A stretch of DNA of 64,000 nucleotides from FEN-1297 sp046704255 (GTDB lineage: Bacteria; Bacteroidota; Ignavibacteria; Ignavibacteriales; Ignavibacteriaceae). The translations under genes were made by a program, and so were the position numbers. The DNA is taken from NCBI GenBank assembly GCA_046704255.1, contig JBJKSH010000164.1, positions 4,116-68,115 on the forward strand, read 5' to 3'. Positions 16,811-26,802 of this stretch are shown one piece after another. How positions within the stretch are numbered: the first letter of the stretch is position 1; each line of letters starts with the position of its first letter. The notes beneath the pieces are model-generated. The model saw only the letters and a program-made list of their open reading frames with translations. It was not told where the DNA came from and made no database searches.

Positions 16811-18024
16811 GCGCTTTCCGATATAAATTTATTTTCACTATAGAATGAATTATTATAAGTATCTATTATTTGAGAAGCCCAGGTGTTCCAGCTAAAATTT
16901 TGCGCAACCCATTCTGAAATTTTTTTGTTGTTCCAGTTTATTTTAGATGCGGCTAATATTTTTTCAGATAAATCTTCCGCACATTCCGGCTTACACAAAA
17001 AACCGTTAAATTCTTCTTTTACAATTTCACTTAAGCCGCCGACATTAAAAGCAACAACAGGCAGCCCGCATGCCATTGCTTCAAGCGGTGCGGCCGGCAA
17101 TCCTTCCGAACGGCTCGGCAGGCAGAATAAATCGTGCCTGCTTAATAGGCTTTGAATTTTCTCATGCTCCACTTCTCCGGCAAATTCTACGGTATCTTGT
17201 AAATTATTTTCTCCAACATAATTTTGGTACTTCTTTAATAACGGTCCGCCGCCTACTAAAGTAACCTTTACCTTAATGTCAACATGCTTCAAAGCATTTA
17301 ACAAAATATCGTGTCCTTTTACAAAATTGAATTTAGCAACCGTAATTATTCTAAAATATTTTTTGTCTTCAACTTTTTTATCGGAACTATAAAAGAAAAT
17401 CCCGTCATCATAGCCGTTTCTAATAACTATTTTATTTTTTAAACCGGTTATACGGTTCATTTCATCTTTCATTTTATCGGAAACCGCAATAGTAAGCCGG
17501 CAGTTTTTGTTAATGGAATTTTCAATGTACTTCCAGCCCTTAAATTGAGAAGGCTGCAAAAGTATATCGCTTCCTTCGGATAAGGCAAAAATAGTATTAT
17601 TTGATGTTTGTTTAAAATAACGGGAATATGCAGCGTAAGGATTAAGCCACGTACCTATAATTAAATCCGGTTTAAATTCTTTTATTATTTTATCAGTTTT
17701 CTTTCCTATAAAAAAATGCAAAATATTCGAATGATACTTCCAAAACAGTTTGCTTGGTGCTTTATACCATTTGGGGTGATAAACTTTAATTCCATTAAAA
17801 TTTTCCATGTAAGGAACGGTTAACAAATTCTTTAACAGGTTAAATTGTTTTTTTAACCTGGGTTTTGGCAAGAAATAACTTTTATGAGGATTAAGACTTA
17901 TTGGTGCAATTACCTCAACCTCACAGCCGAATTCTTTAAGTGCCTTTGCTCTTGAATAATTAAATATTCCTTCGCTGGGGAAATTTGAATTGGGAAATAA
18001 ATAACTGAAAATTAATATCTTCAT
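16807..18024 (-). CDS. GT4-family glycosyltransferase
   Basis: This is a roughly 405-residue retaining glycosyltransferase of family GT4. The start MKILIFSYLFPNSNFPSEGIF (ATG 18024) is typical, with the acceptor-side loop after the first strand; a TTG six codons upstream is less likely. The C-terminal donor domain has AKFNFVKGHDILLNAL, VTLVGGGPLLKKY and the EGLPAAPLEAMACGLPVVA stretch carrying the EX7E motif. Its stop overlaps the degenerate asparagine synthase start by 4 bases. It would add a sugar during subunit assembly on the cytosolic face of the membrane. Confidence 0.92.
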   Translation of the reverse strand: MKILIFSYLFPNSNFPSEGIFNYSRAKALKEFGCEVEVIAPISLNPHKSYFLPKPRLKKQFNLLKNLLTVPYMENFNGIKVYHPKWYKAPSKLFWKYHSNILHFFIGKKTDKIIKEFKPDLIIGTWLNPYAAYSRYFKQTSNNTIFALSEGSDILLQPSQFKGWKYIENSINKNCRLTIAVSDKMKDEMNRITGLKNKIVIRNGYDDGIFFYSSDKKVEDKKYFRIITVAKFNFVKGHDILLNALKHVDIKVKVTLVGGGPLLKKYQNYVGENNLQDTVEFAGEVEHEKIQSLLSRHDLFCLPSRSEGLPAAPLEAMACGLPVVAFNVGGLSEIVKEEFNGFLCKPECAEDLSEKILAASKINWNNKKISEWVAQNFSWNTWASQIIDTYNNSFYSENKFISESA

Positions 18025-18097
18025 TATAACTAAAAGCAACAACTAAAAATATAATAAGCCGGAATTAAAATTTAACTATTCAATTTCATAGATTATT

Positions 18098-19654
18098 TTA
18101 ACCGGCCTTATTAAATGCAAAAAATTTTGATATCAGCCTGTAATGCAGAAGCTTTCCTAAAATACCGGAAATAATTACCTCTTCATTTTTAGTTAAGGGA
18201 TGTAATTTCCTGTAAAGCATAAGGAAGAGTAGCAATCCTGCCGATGCAGGCAAAATAATTTGCATAGCAATATTACCGGTTAGGCTTGCCATGTACATAG
18301 CAAACCCTACTATGAAAAATATTATTAATGTTTTGTAAAATTGGTTAAAGATAAGTTTAACACCACTTACTTTAATCATCTTAACATATAAATAAAAATT
18401 TCTTAATAAACCGGAAACACCCGTAGCAAGGGCAACACCTACTAAACCCAGGTTTGTATATTCCAAAACAAAGAGGACGGCTAAAACATTAATCACTGCA
18501 AAAATTTTCGCATACAAGGTATATTCAATTTTTTCTTTAATTTCTATAATTATTGTTACGGGAAAAGAAAATGCTCTTAATAAATAAAAGAACACAACTA
18601 TAACCACCAGTGTTTCGGTCTCCAGGTATTTTGAATTGAATAAATATACTTGAATTAAATTTTGGTAGGCTATAACCAAAACAACTATAATTCCGTAGAA
18701 GAAGAAATATATCTTTACTATAAAATTAAACATTTCCGAAAGGTAAGCATTGTTTTCTTCTTTCTCATAATATTTATTTATAAAGAAAGGTTTAAAAATA
18801 TTATTCAATTGAGACATTGGTATCCAATTAAAAATACTGCTTAATATTTTATATGGAAACGCATAAAGACCCATTGCATAAGGGCCTAGAAAAGCGGAGA
18901 CGAAATAATAGTCGGATATTTGACTAAACCCGCCTTCGCCCATTTCATTAGCAGTTGAAAGCAAAGAAAACCTTTTAATTCTTTTTACAAAGTCCTTCTT
19001 TTCTTCCTTCCGGATTATCAAACCAGGTTCTTTTTCCAATGCAGAAATTTTCTTATAAGAATAATACAGGGACGGCAAAAACCTTACACCCATGCAAATT
19101 GCTTCTATTATAAAAATCAAATCAATTGTTAATTGAGGAAAAAGAACCGCATAAAGTATTCCCCTTAATATTATGGAAACGACACCTATTATTGATAAAA
19201 ACTTTTGTTCGTATAGAGAAACCAGAAGATCGTTTGTAAGGGAAACCTGCAGGAACAAAAAAATATTTATTATAAATATTGAGTAATATTCCCGGAACTT
19301 ATCAATTCTAAGTATAAAGCCGATTTCATCTTTATAAATAAATACTACCGTAATAGTGATAAAGATGAGCAGCAAAGAAACAAGGTAAAGCTTTATTATA
19401 ATGGACTTATGATATTTAAAATATTTCTTTTGAAGTAATTCCGGGATGTACCTTCTTATTGCAACAATAATTCCGTTTACGGAAAATATGGCAAAGATAG
19501 AAAGGCTGCCCATAAACAAGCTGTAGATCCCGAATTCGGAAACAGCCAGCTTCCTTATTAAAAAGATACTGATAAATAACGAAATGATGTTCGTTAGAAT
19601 GGTACCAATAAAAAGCCACTTAACATTTTCGGAAAATCTTTTAAGGGTGTGCAT
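18098..19654 (-). CDS. Wzx-like polysaccharide flippase (MOP superfamily)
   Basis: This 518-residue inner-membrane protein has about 14 hydrophobic helices in the pattern of oligosaccharide flippases, with an N-terminal amphipathic segment (MHTLKRFSENVKWLFIGTIL) and the loop SEFGIYSLFMGS typical of the PST/Wzx family. It would move the finished undecaprenyl-linked subunit to the periplasmic face. It is the only flippase-type protein in the cluster. Together with the O-antigen ligase-like protein and the Wza/Wzc pair, it indicates a Wzx/Wzy-dependent route. Confidence 0.88.
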   Translation of the reverse strand: MHTLKRFSENVKWLFIGTILTNIISLFISIFLIRKLAVSEFGIYSLFMGSLSIFAIFSVNGIIVAIRRYIPELLQKKYFKYHKSIIIKLYLVSLLLIFITITVVFIYKDEIGFILRIDKFREYYSIFIINIFLFLQVSLTNDLLVSLYEQKFLSIIGVVSIILRGILYAVLFPQLTIDLIFIIEAICMGVRFLPSLYYSYKKISALEKEPGLIIRKEEKKDFVKRIKRFSLLSTANEMGEGGFSQISDYYFVSAFLGPYAMGLYAFPYKILSSIFNWIPMSQLNNIFKPFFINKYYEKEENNAYLSEMFNFIVKIYFFFYGIIVVLVIAYQNLIQVYLFNSKYLETETLVVIVVFFYLLRAFSFPVTIIIEIKEKIEYTLYAKIFAVINVLAVLFVLEYTNLGLVGVALATGVSGLLRNFYLYVKMIKVSGVKLIFNQFYKTLIIFFIVGFAMYMASLTGNIAMQIILPASAGLLLFLMLYRKLHPLTKNEEVIISGILGKLLHYRLISKFFAFNKAG

Positions 19655-19663
19655 GCCTTATTA

Positions 19664-20350
19664 TTATTCTCCGCTCTTTGCTTTTTCAATTAATTCTTTT
19701 TTAACTATGTAAGGAAAGCCTTCCATCGGTCCGCCTTCGAAACCTTTTATATATACATCTCCCTCTTCACAAAGAGGTTTTATCTTATCTATAATATTTT
19801 GGGATACGGGATGCATAGTTTCCCCCGAACTGAAATTCGGTCTTTCAGCAGCTTGCTCAAGCTGCCTCTTTATAAACTCATCAAACTTTGAATAAATTCT
19901 TGCCGGTACACCTACCACACAAGAATTAGGCGGAATATCTTTATTAACAACGGAACCGGCTGCAACCAAAACATTTGGGCCTATTGTAACACCGGGTAAG
20001 ATAATTGAGCTTTGTCCAATATAACAATTTTCTTTTATTTCTATTTTTCCCAGTCTTTCGAAATTTTCTTCCGAAAATTTGAACGTCGCCTGGTCGTGTG
20101 CTATCAGTTGAACATATTTGGAAATTGAACAGTTATCTCCAATGCTGATTAAATACGGGTATGAATCATCAATCTCGGCTGTAGGCATAATTGTAACGTT
20201 CTTGCCTATTCTTAAACCGTTGCCTATTAATTCTTTTATTTTCCTATGATGATCCCAGTAATCGAAATTTCGTTTATAACTTAGTAACTTTTTGTAAAAG
20301 TACATTCTTAATCTGCCTTTGCTTTTTTTTACCGATTCCGCTAAAGACAT
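19664..20350 (-). CDS. Left-handed beta-helix (hexapeptide) acyltransferase
   Basis: This 228-residue protein is of the maltose/galactoside acetyltransferase type. Hexapeptide repeats run from about residue 50 to 165 and include IGDNCSISKYVQLIAHDQAT with the catalytic-type His, IGQSSIILPGVTIGPN, and VVNKDIPPNSCVVGVPAR at the end of the coil. It probably O- or N-acetylates a sugar using acetyl-CoA. The start is the ATG at 20350, with AAGGTAAC just upstream; an in-frame TTG 11 codons earlier lacks this support. The C-terminal 60 residues (QLEQAAERPNFSSGETMHPV and onward) extend past the core fold and have no role I can name. It lies 9 bases before the flippase gene. Confidence 0.87.
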   Translation of the reverse strand: MSLAESVKKSKGRLRMYFYKKLLSYKRNFDYWDHHRKIKELIGNGLRIGKNVTIMPTAEIDDSYPYLISIGDNCSISKYVQLIAHDQATFKFSEENFERLGKIEIKENCYIGQSSIILPGVTIGPNVLVAAGSVVNKDIPPNSCVVGVPARIYSKFDEFIKRQLEQAAERPNFSSGETMHPVSQNIIDKIKPLCEEGDVYIKGFEGGPMEGFPYIVKKELIEKAKSGE

Positions 20351-20424
20351 AAAGTTACCTTTCCTTAATTTGATAATGTTCAACTGTGTTCATCTTCAAT
20401 TATAGTAAATCTTTAGAAAAGTAA

Positions 20425-22086
20425 TCAAAATATATTTACTCTAGAAAGAATGGCTCTATCAAAGAAACCTGCCATCCTGGATATTTTTATTTTGCAATCC
20501 AAAACCGTAAAATTATTATGCCGGGCTAAAGTATGCATGCCGTAAACATTCTTGTTATAATCCGGTTCTATAATATCATATTCAGTTTCGGAGTATTCTG
20601 TTTCATTCATTTTGATGATCTTCTTCAATCTTATTCTATAGCCGTATTCCACCGAACAGTCTTGTGCCGGCCTAATAAGGTTACCTTCGCTTTCATAAAT
20701 CCTTCCTGCAGAGCGTGCAGTCCTTACATCGGCAACTACTGGATTTAAAGGATGCGGAGTCCATTTATCGCTTAAAGGCGAATCGGAATAGTATAAATAC
20801 AATTCATCTTTAAATGAAATATAGCTGCTGTCCTTTTTGTTTAGAAACATCCACCATTTGCCTTGATGCTTAACAAGCGTAGAATCAACTGCCGAAATAT
20901 CCTTAAATATGTGTTTGTAAAATTCCCATTTGTAGGGAAACTCAATGCACTTATAAATGTCAACGGTTTTGTTTTGTTCGGATTCCGGCATCATAAACAT
21001 TTCACCTTCGTATTCAAAAATAAAAGGATAAGAAAGGTGATATGGTTTTTCTAAAATTTTAACCGGCTTACTCACTTTTCCGTCTTTAGTAATTTCCAAA
21101 ACAGATAAATGACCTTTATTCTTTTCATAAGTAAATTCTTCAATAAAGATGTAGTACGAACCGTTCTTTTCAATCACATGAGGGTCTGCCCAAAAGTTTT
21201 GTTTCGGAGGAATTATTTTTTCATACTCTTCAATTGCACCTGGATTTCCGGAATTCTTTTTGTACAAAATAATCCATTGCCGGACATTAAACTTATTGTC
21301 AATTATATTTTTTAGATACCTGCATATATGTTTAACTATCTTAACTGAAGTTAATTTATATTGCTTATCCGCTGTATTTTTTATAGATAATTTTTTCCCG
21401 CCTAATCTTCCATCTCTGTTGTTCTTCATTAAACAAATTTTTTCTAAACCGCGCATCGTTAAAAGGGACGCCTTCCAATAATACCGGCTTTTAACCCTAT
21501 TTATAAAAAATGAATCCGGCGAAAAGCATAACTGAGCTATATAATTTTTCGGATCTAAATTATTATCCTGAAGAACCAGCTTCGCTTCAATACAGGATTG
21601 GCTATTCATTATAAACCAATCTACCGGCACATTCGTGTTGGTATCGGGAAAAGTCATTTCGTTATATACCACGCCAAGTTTAAATAATTTTATTATTTCA
21701 ACAGGAATAGAATTCAAATTAATATTTAGTAAGACATCTAAATTTAATCCGGCAATCTCATTTAATTTATCAGATGCGATTTCGTTTTCAATATTTATTA
21801 ATTTAATACCGGGAAGAAGATTAAAAGCGCCGGTTAATTTAGTAGAATCATTTTCAACCGGGATTAATATATTTTCGGCTAATTTGTAAGCACTAAGCAT
21901 TTTGCGGTAAAGCCGAGAAGTTTTCACATTGAATAAGTTTTCAGTTTTTATTTTTTCCGGTTTTATAATTACTAACTTTAGCTCAAATAATTCCGAGTGA
22001 TTAATTTGAGCAATAATATCTGCAGCCCATTCCGGGAAATCGTTAGAACAGGAAATTATACCTATTTTTAGTATGCTGTTTTTCAT
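20425..22086 (-). CDS. Formyltransferase-like / beta-propeller fusion protein
   Basis: In this 553-residue protein the first 190 residues look like a worn methionyl-tRNA formyltransferase-type domain (KIGIISCSNDFPEWAADII start; the region around LDVLLNINLNSIPVEIIKL resembles the usual DVLxxFG segment). From about 285 to the end there is a five-bladed propeller-like domain with WADPHVIEKNGSYYIFIEEF, MFMMPESEQNKTVDIY, WWMFLNKKD and RSAGRIYESEGNLIRPAQDC. That C-terminal part resembles the propeller found beside plant GIPC glucosamine transferases. Such fusions occur in bacterial polysaccharide loci, probably acting on an amino sugar, but the activity is unproven. Confidence 0.7.
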   Translation of the reverse strand: MKNSILKIGIISCSNDFPEWAADIIAQINHSELFELKLVIIKPEKIKTENLFNVKTSRLYRKMLSAYKLAENILIPVENDSTKLTGAFNLLPGIKLINIENEIASDKLNEIAGLNLDVLLNINLNSIPVEIIKLFKLGVVYNEMTFPDTNTNVPVDWFIMNSQSCIEAKLVLQDNNLDPKNYIAQLCFSPDSFFINRVKSRYYWKASLLTMRGLEKICLMKNNRDGRLGGKKLSIKNTADKQYKLTSVKIVKHICRYLKNIIDNKFNVRQWIILYKKNSGNPGAIEEYEKIIPPKQNFWADPHVIEKNGSYYIFIEEFTYEKNKGHLSVLEITKDGKVSKPVKILEKPYHLSYPFIFEYEGEMFMMPESEQNKTVDIYKCIEFPYKWEFYKHIFKDISAVDSTLVKHQGKWWMFLNKKDSSYISFKDELYLYYSDSPLSDKWTPHPLNPVVADVRTARSAGRIYESEGNLIRPAQDCSVEYGYRIRLKKIIKMNETEYSETEYDIIEPDYNKNVYGMHTLARHNNFTVLDCKIKISRMAGFFDRAILSRVNIF

Positions 22087-22154
22087 TTTGTCTAAGCTGA
22101 TGTTATAAATAATTCTTGAAGATATGATATTAAAACGAATTTGCCGTAATATTA

Positions 22155-23342
22155 TCAGGAAGGATTAACTTTACAAAGTTTTTCCCCGGCATTAATAGAA
22201 AGCGGCATTGCATCATTAGTATAACTTTTAAGGAAGTTAACCATTTTTTCCGCCTGCCTGGCCCAAGTAAGATTTTTAAGAACGAGCTCTCTGCCCTTAT
22301 AAGATTTTGACTGCAGTATTTTTAAATTATTATACGCATAAAAGATTTTTTCCGCTAATTCATTTTTTCTATCCGGATTAAAATAAACCGCAAAGCCGGC
22401 TTCCGGCGGAACCACGTCCGTATGTGCTTTAATATCGCTCATTACAATTGGAATTTCCATCGATAAATATTCCATTAATTTTAAAGGTGAGGATACTTCC
22501 CACCATTTAATTCTTACGTACGGAATAATTCCGATATCTGCCAGCTTAATATACTGAGGCATTATTGAATTGTCTGCGGCATCCAAATACAAGATATGAT
22601 CCGTTAAATCAAGTTTGTTGTCTTCACAATATTTTTGTAAAAACTTATTGTTATCACTAATTGATAGAAATAATATATTAGGAATCTTTGCTTTCAGTTC
22701 ATTTATTGCATCAAGCACCATTGGAACTCCCCTGTTCGGGGTAATCGATCCGTGATAAATCATTACAAAATGATTTTTTAAATTTTCAATAACATTTTTA
22801 TCAATATTAACATCCGTATCTTTGGTAAAAATATTTTCGTTTACAGCCGAGGTATAAACTGCATTCTTTTTAAATTTTAATCCGTATTCGCTTTCGCACA
22901 TTTCTTTAGTAGATTCGGTTATAAAAGTAGCGCCATCCAGTAAATGTTTTGCAATTTTATATGCCGTTTTTTGTTGAAGCGATAATTTTTTCTGCTCTAC
23001 CGGGATCGTTCTTACATCAAAAATAATTTTTATTTTTAATAAGCTTTTTAAGAATACCAAAAACAAAGACGGGATTACCGATTTTTCGTCGACCACAACA
23101 AAATCAATTTTATTTTTTATTGCATATACCGGAAGAAAGAAGAGCAGCTTTAATACAAAATATCTATTTTTATTAAAGGGAACTTTTAACGGAATTATAA
23201 ATGATTCTTCGGGTACCCTGTCTCCTTTAACAATAATTTCCGTATCAACACCTTTATCCCTAAGAGCCCGTGCCATTTCAATTTCACTTACTATATAATG
23301 ATCTTTTCCCAGTATGCCGTTACGGATGTACAACACTTTCAT
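22155..23342 (-). CDS. GT4-family glycosyltransferase
   Basis: This 395-residue GT-B glycosyltransferase begins MKVLYIRNGILGKDHYIVSE. The donor domain shows IYHGSITPNRGVPMVLDAI, then IIPYVRIKWWEVSSPLKLME, where the final Glu belongs to the EX7E-type motif, followed by PIVMSDIKAH. It acts in the cytosol on the lipid-linked subunit. It sits between the O-antigen ligase-like gene and the formyltransferase-like fusion. The sugar it transfers cannot be told. Confidence 0.88.
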   Translation of the reverse strand: MKVLYIRNGILGKDHYIVSEIEMARALRDKGVDTEIIVKGDRVPEESFIIPLKVPFNKNRYFVLKLLFFLPVYAIKNKIDFVVVDEKSVIPSLFLVFLKSLLKIKIIFDVRTIPVEQKKLSLQQKTAYKIAKHLLDGATFITESTKEMCESEYGLKFKKNAVYTSAVNENIFTKDTDVNIDKNVIENLKNHFVMIYHGSITPNRGVPMVLDAINELKAKIPNILFLSISDNNKFLQKYCEDNKLDLTDHILYLDAADNSIMPQYIKLADIGIIPYVRIKWWEVSSPLKLMEYLSMEIPIVMSDIKAHTDVVPPEAGFAVYFNPDRKNELAEKIFYAYNNLKILQSKSYKGRELVLKNLTWARQAEKMVNFLKSYTNDAMPLSINAGEKLCKVNPS

Positions 23343-23391
23343 AAATAATTTTCCAGAAAAATATTTCGGTTGTTAAAACAATTTGAATTAT

Positions 23392-24759
23392 TTAACAGCT
23401 GTCTGCTTCAGCTTTTGATAAACTTATTTTATTTAAACCGGCATTGCCTATGTGCAAATTTTTTGCTGCGGCAAACACTTTATAACGTGAAAGAAAAACC
23501 GCAAGCGTTATGAAATAAACAAGGCCAATCTGTGTATTCCACGTGGGGCAATAAAACAATGCCATACAGGTAATTACACTCATAGGCACAAATATACTGG
23601 CATAAATGTGCATCTCTATATTTTGCTCAAGGTTAACGTATTCTTTAATAAATATAACCGGGAACAGCAGAATTACAAACATAAAAGCAATGCCTGCAAT
23701 ACCCAGACTTGCAAGAACAACAACAGCATCCGGCAGGTTAACAACAAAGTTAAGAGCGGCCTGTGACGTACCGGCAGTTTTAGATTCCACTACGGAACCC
23801 GGCCCGAACCCGAGCGCAGTATTAACATCGTTGGTAAAGTATTGATCAAATAATATAGGATATGCTACAAATCTGCCCGCTCCTTTGTCGGAATCATCGT
23901 ATTGTTCGGCTTTTTTAGAATTTAGTATTACATCAAAATTTAAAAACCTTGTGTACCTGGTGTGGGGTATAATAAATATAATAGTAATTGCAAGTACGGA
24001 AAGAAATAAGATTCCAATAACAGTCATTTTTATAATTACCGAAGGAGCAACTTTTTTATACAAATAAAGGAACGTTAATAATGTTAATATTAATGCAACT
24101 GGAGAGGCAATAAAACCGAACCTTGCGCCGCCTACTACCGGCGGTATAAAAGTTAAACCGGCAATTACAACATATTTTAAATTAAATCCTTTATAAAGAA
24201 GATTTGCAATACAATATGCAAGAAGAAAAGATTCAAGCACCGCTATTATCCCGGTTCCGCCTAACGGGCCGTAGGATAATGTCCCGTTGTTGCTGTCGGC
24301 TGTTAGCGGATGGAAAACTATATACTGAAACAATGTTACCGGAATTTGTAATACAATTAAGAAGAATACAAATTTTAATAAATTCAACTGTTCTTTTTCG
24401 GTGAAATCGGATTTAATAATAACAAGCGTAACTAGTATAAAAGGGAAAAAGAAAGCTAAGGATGATTTAAAAACAAGAAACCAATTGTTATTATTTATTA
24501 CAGCACTGGCTAAAAATAACAACAGCAGTATAGTGAAGAATAATTTGTATATGGCTAAATATTTCGGTGAATAATCTCTTTTATTTGTTATTATAGAATA
24601 AGCATTGATGATCATAAAAAATATTATAAATGCAATCTCCAGCATTAAAGACGGCAATGCGGGAAAGTGAAAATATCTTACAAGGAACGGATATACAAAT
24701 TTAGATATTATATATAAGTATAATAAATATTTTATATATGATTTGGGATTAAAACTCAT
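23392..24759 (-). CDS. O-antigen ligase/polymerase-like membrane protein
   Basis: This 455-residue polytopic protein has about 10-12 hydrophobic helices and one large periplasmic loop at roughly residues 270-350, containing GRFVAYPILFDQYFTNDV and ALGFGPGSVVES. That arrangement is the usual hallmark of the Wzy/WaaL (O-antigen ligase) superfamily. Gly-rich helices near 165-175 and the run PPVVGGARFGFIASPVALIL are also typical. It would polymerise repeat units in the periplasm after the flippase. Wzy and WaaL functions cannot be separated by sequence alone, but the Wza/Wzc context favours a polymerase. Confidence 0.85.
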   Translation of the reverse strand: MSFNPKSYIKYLLYLYIISKFVYPFLVRYFHFPALPSLMLEIAFIIFFMIINAYSIITNKRDYSPKYLAIYKLFFTILLLLFLASAVINNNNWFLVFKSSLAFFFPFILVTLVIIKSDFTEKEQLNLLKFVFFLIVLQIPVTLFQYIVFHPLTADSNNGTLSYGPLGGTGIIAVLESFLLAYCIANLLYKGFNLKYVVIAGLTFIPPVVGGARFGFIASPVALILTLLTFLYLYKKVAPSVIIKMTVIGILFLSVLAITIIFIIPHTRYTRFLNFDVILNSKKAEQYDDSDKGAGRFVAYPILFDQYFTNDVNTALGFGPGSVVESKTAGTSQAALNFVVNLPDAVVVLASLGIAGIAFMFVILLFPVIFIKEYVNLEQNIEMHIYASIFVPMSVITCMALFYCPTWNTQIGLVYFITLAVFLSRYKVFAAAKNLHIGNAGLNKISLSKAEADSC

Positions 24760-24802
24760 TTAATAAAGTAAGTATTGTAAAAATGAATTTGAAGGGGCAA
24801 TG

Positions 24803-25492
24803 TTAAAATTCGGAATTTAGAGTAGAGAACAGTTTTGAATCAATATTCATATTTTCAAAGTATAATTCGATTGCTTTTAAAGTAGTACCGGCAGGCGAGG
24901 TTCCTTCCCTTCTTCCGTCGTGCAAAAGGACAACTTTACCGGCTGTAATTTCTTTTTGAAGTATTTTATTTAACTCGACGTTTTCTTTGTCATAATCACG
25001 CGAATCTACATTCCAGTGAACAAAAGTAAATTTGTTAATCCAAATATACAACAGACTGAAACAATTCAGCTTGCCGTAAGGCGGTCGTACATAGCGTGTG
25101 CATATTCCAAGGCTTTTTAATATTTTTTCTCCTTCGGAAAGCTCCCGCATTGTTTTCCAAGGAAAAGACTTCCACGGATGATAGTGGCTGCTGCCGTGAA
25201 CACCGATTGAATGTCCTTCATTTATTATTCTTTTAATTAATTCCGGATTTTCAAGAGCATTTCTCCCTAATACAAAAAACGTTGCTTTTATATCATGCTT
25301 TTTTAAAATGTTAAGCAGCTCGCCGGTAGACGAACTGTCCGGCCCATCGTCAAAAGTTAAAAATATTTTCCCGGATGATTCTGCGGATTTCAAAAATGAA
25401 TTTTTCCATGTTAATTTGACAAGATGAGGCAAAACAAAATTCAACAGAACAAATATTGCAAATAATATAAATAGTATTAATAAATAATTCAT
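24803..25492 (-). CDS. Membrane-anchored NodB polysaccharide deacetylase
   Basis: This 229-residue protein has an N-terminal membrane segment (LLILFILFAIFVLLNFVLP) followed by the complete NodB homology domain: LTFDDGPD (catalytic Asp pair), GHSIGVHGSSHYHPWK (His pair), YVRPPYGKLN and VLLHDGRREG. It removes acetyl groups from N-acetyl sugars of the growing or finished polymer, probably with the domain on the periplasmic side. This enzyme looks fully active, unlike the divergent deacetylase-like protein at 13 kb. Confidence 0.92.
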   Translation of the reverse strand: MNYLLILFILFAIFVLLNFVLPHLVKLTWKNSFLKSAESSGKIFLTFDDGPDSSSTGELLNILKKHDIKATFFVLGRNALENPELIKRIINEGHSIGVHGSSHYHPWKSFPWKTMRELSEGEKILKSLGICTRYVRPPYGKLNCFSLLYIWINKFTFVHWNVDSRDYDKENVELNKILQKEITAGKVVLLHDGRREGTSPAGTTLKAIELYFENMNIDSKLFSTLNSEF

Positions 25493-25507
25493 TACTCTAA
25501 ATTGAGA

Positions 25508-26770
25508 TTAATTTGCTCCGCTCGCCCGTGGAATAACTGACAGCTTTCTGGAAGTATTTTTGTTTATAACGAAAGTGTGAGATGTAAGTTTTTCTATAAC
25601 TCCAATGTAATTTCTTACCATTGTAGACCAGTTGATATGCTTATATGCCAGTACAGCCTTGTTAACTTTTTCTTTAATAATAACGGTGCCGGATAAAATA
25701 TTATTTAATACACCGGCAAGGTTATCGGAATCGTTCTGGTTAAAATAAATTATTTGCTCCTCATCGAAGATAGTGCGCATAGAAGGAAGATCCGATGCAA
25801 TTACCGGCAGCTTAAGCGAGACATATTCAAATGTTTTTGTTGAAAGAGCAAGATCCATAAAACTATCACTTATATACGGAACAATACCAAAATCGGAATT
25901 CCTTATTATTTCGCTTATGTTTTCCAGTGGCACGTAATCATGAAAAAATATATTGCCGGTAAGATTATTTTCTTCTACCTGACTAAGCAGCTTCTCTTTA
26001 TAATCATTTTGATAACTGCCGTATATATCAAAACGAATCGAAGGACAGTTTACTTTTAACTTTTTAACAGCATCTATTGCAACATGAATACCGAATCTTT
26101 CGGCAACAGTTCCGTGGTATAAAAACCGCGGGTTTTCTTTATTGAACGACCAGGTTGTTTTAGGCTTACTAAAAATATCCGGATCGGCCGTATTAAATAT
26201 TAATGTAACCTTCTCTTTTCTTACTCCCCTGTTTAGCAGGCATTTTTCAAAACCGTAACTTGTAGTAATAAGAGAATCTGAAAACGCCCAGGACATCTTT
26301 TCCACAAGCCCGACCAAAGGTAGGAAAAATCTTTTTATTCCGTTATTCCACCTGGATTTGAACAACTCTGTCATAACATCATGCAAATCCAATAGTACCG
26401 GGGTTCCTTTAAGCTTTTGAAGAACTGCTGCAAACACAAGGAAATCCGGCATGTTATGTACCTGTATAACCGAATATTTATTTTCAGAGGAAAGTTTATT
26501 GATGAAAAGAAAAGACTTGAGAAGGAACCGAATGGTTAACAAAATATATTTTGCAATATTATCTTTTGTATGTCCTTCCAAAATTCTAAAAACTCTTATA
26601 CCTTTAAAATATTCTATTTTCGGCTCTTTTGGGGAACTCATACAAATAATATCGACACGATACCCGTTTTTTACAAGTGCTTCTGCTTCTCTCCTTACCC
26701 TGGGATCGCTGGGGTAGTGAGATAAAACCAGCATAAGCACCTTTTGCGAATTTAATTTATATGACTTCAT
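25508..26770 (-). CDS. GT4-family glycosyltransferase
   Basis: This 420-residue glycosyltransferase starts with a strand and acceptor loop (VLMLVLSHYPSDPRVRREAE) and contains VIQVHNMPDFLVFAAVLQKL and LLDLHDVMTELF in the N-terminal domain. The donor domain shows RFLYHGTVAERFGIHVAIDA and IVPYISDSFMDLALSTKTFE, then LPVIASDLPSMR. It is similar in style to the next gene, at 26.8 kb, which points to an old duplication within the cluster. It is cytosolic and its linkage is unknown. Confidence 0.9.
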   Translation of the reverse strand: MKSYKLNSQKVLMLVLSHYPSDPRVRREAEALVKNGYRVDIICMSSPKEPKIEYFKGIRVFRILEGHTKDNIAKYILLTIRFLLKSFLFINKLSSENKYSVIQVHNMPDFLVFAAVLQKLKGTPVLLDLHDVMTELFKSRWNNGIKRFFLPLVGLVEKMSWAFSDSLITTSYGFEKCLLNRGVRKEKVTLIFNTADPDIFSKPKTTWSFNKENPRFLYHGTVAERFGIHVAIDAVKKLKVNCPSIRFDIYGSYQNDYKEKLLSQVEENNLTGNIFFHDYVPLENISEIIRNSDFGIVPYISDSFMDLALSTKTFEYVSLKLPVIASDLPSMRTIFDEEQIIYFNQNDSDNLAGVLNNILSGTVIIKEKVNKAVLAYKHINWSTMVRNYIGVIEKLTSHTFVINKNTSRKLSVIPRASGAN

Positions 26771-26802
26771 AATTACATTTAATTGTTTTTGAAATACAAT
26801 TT

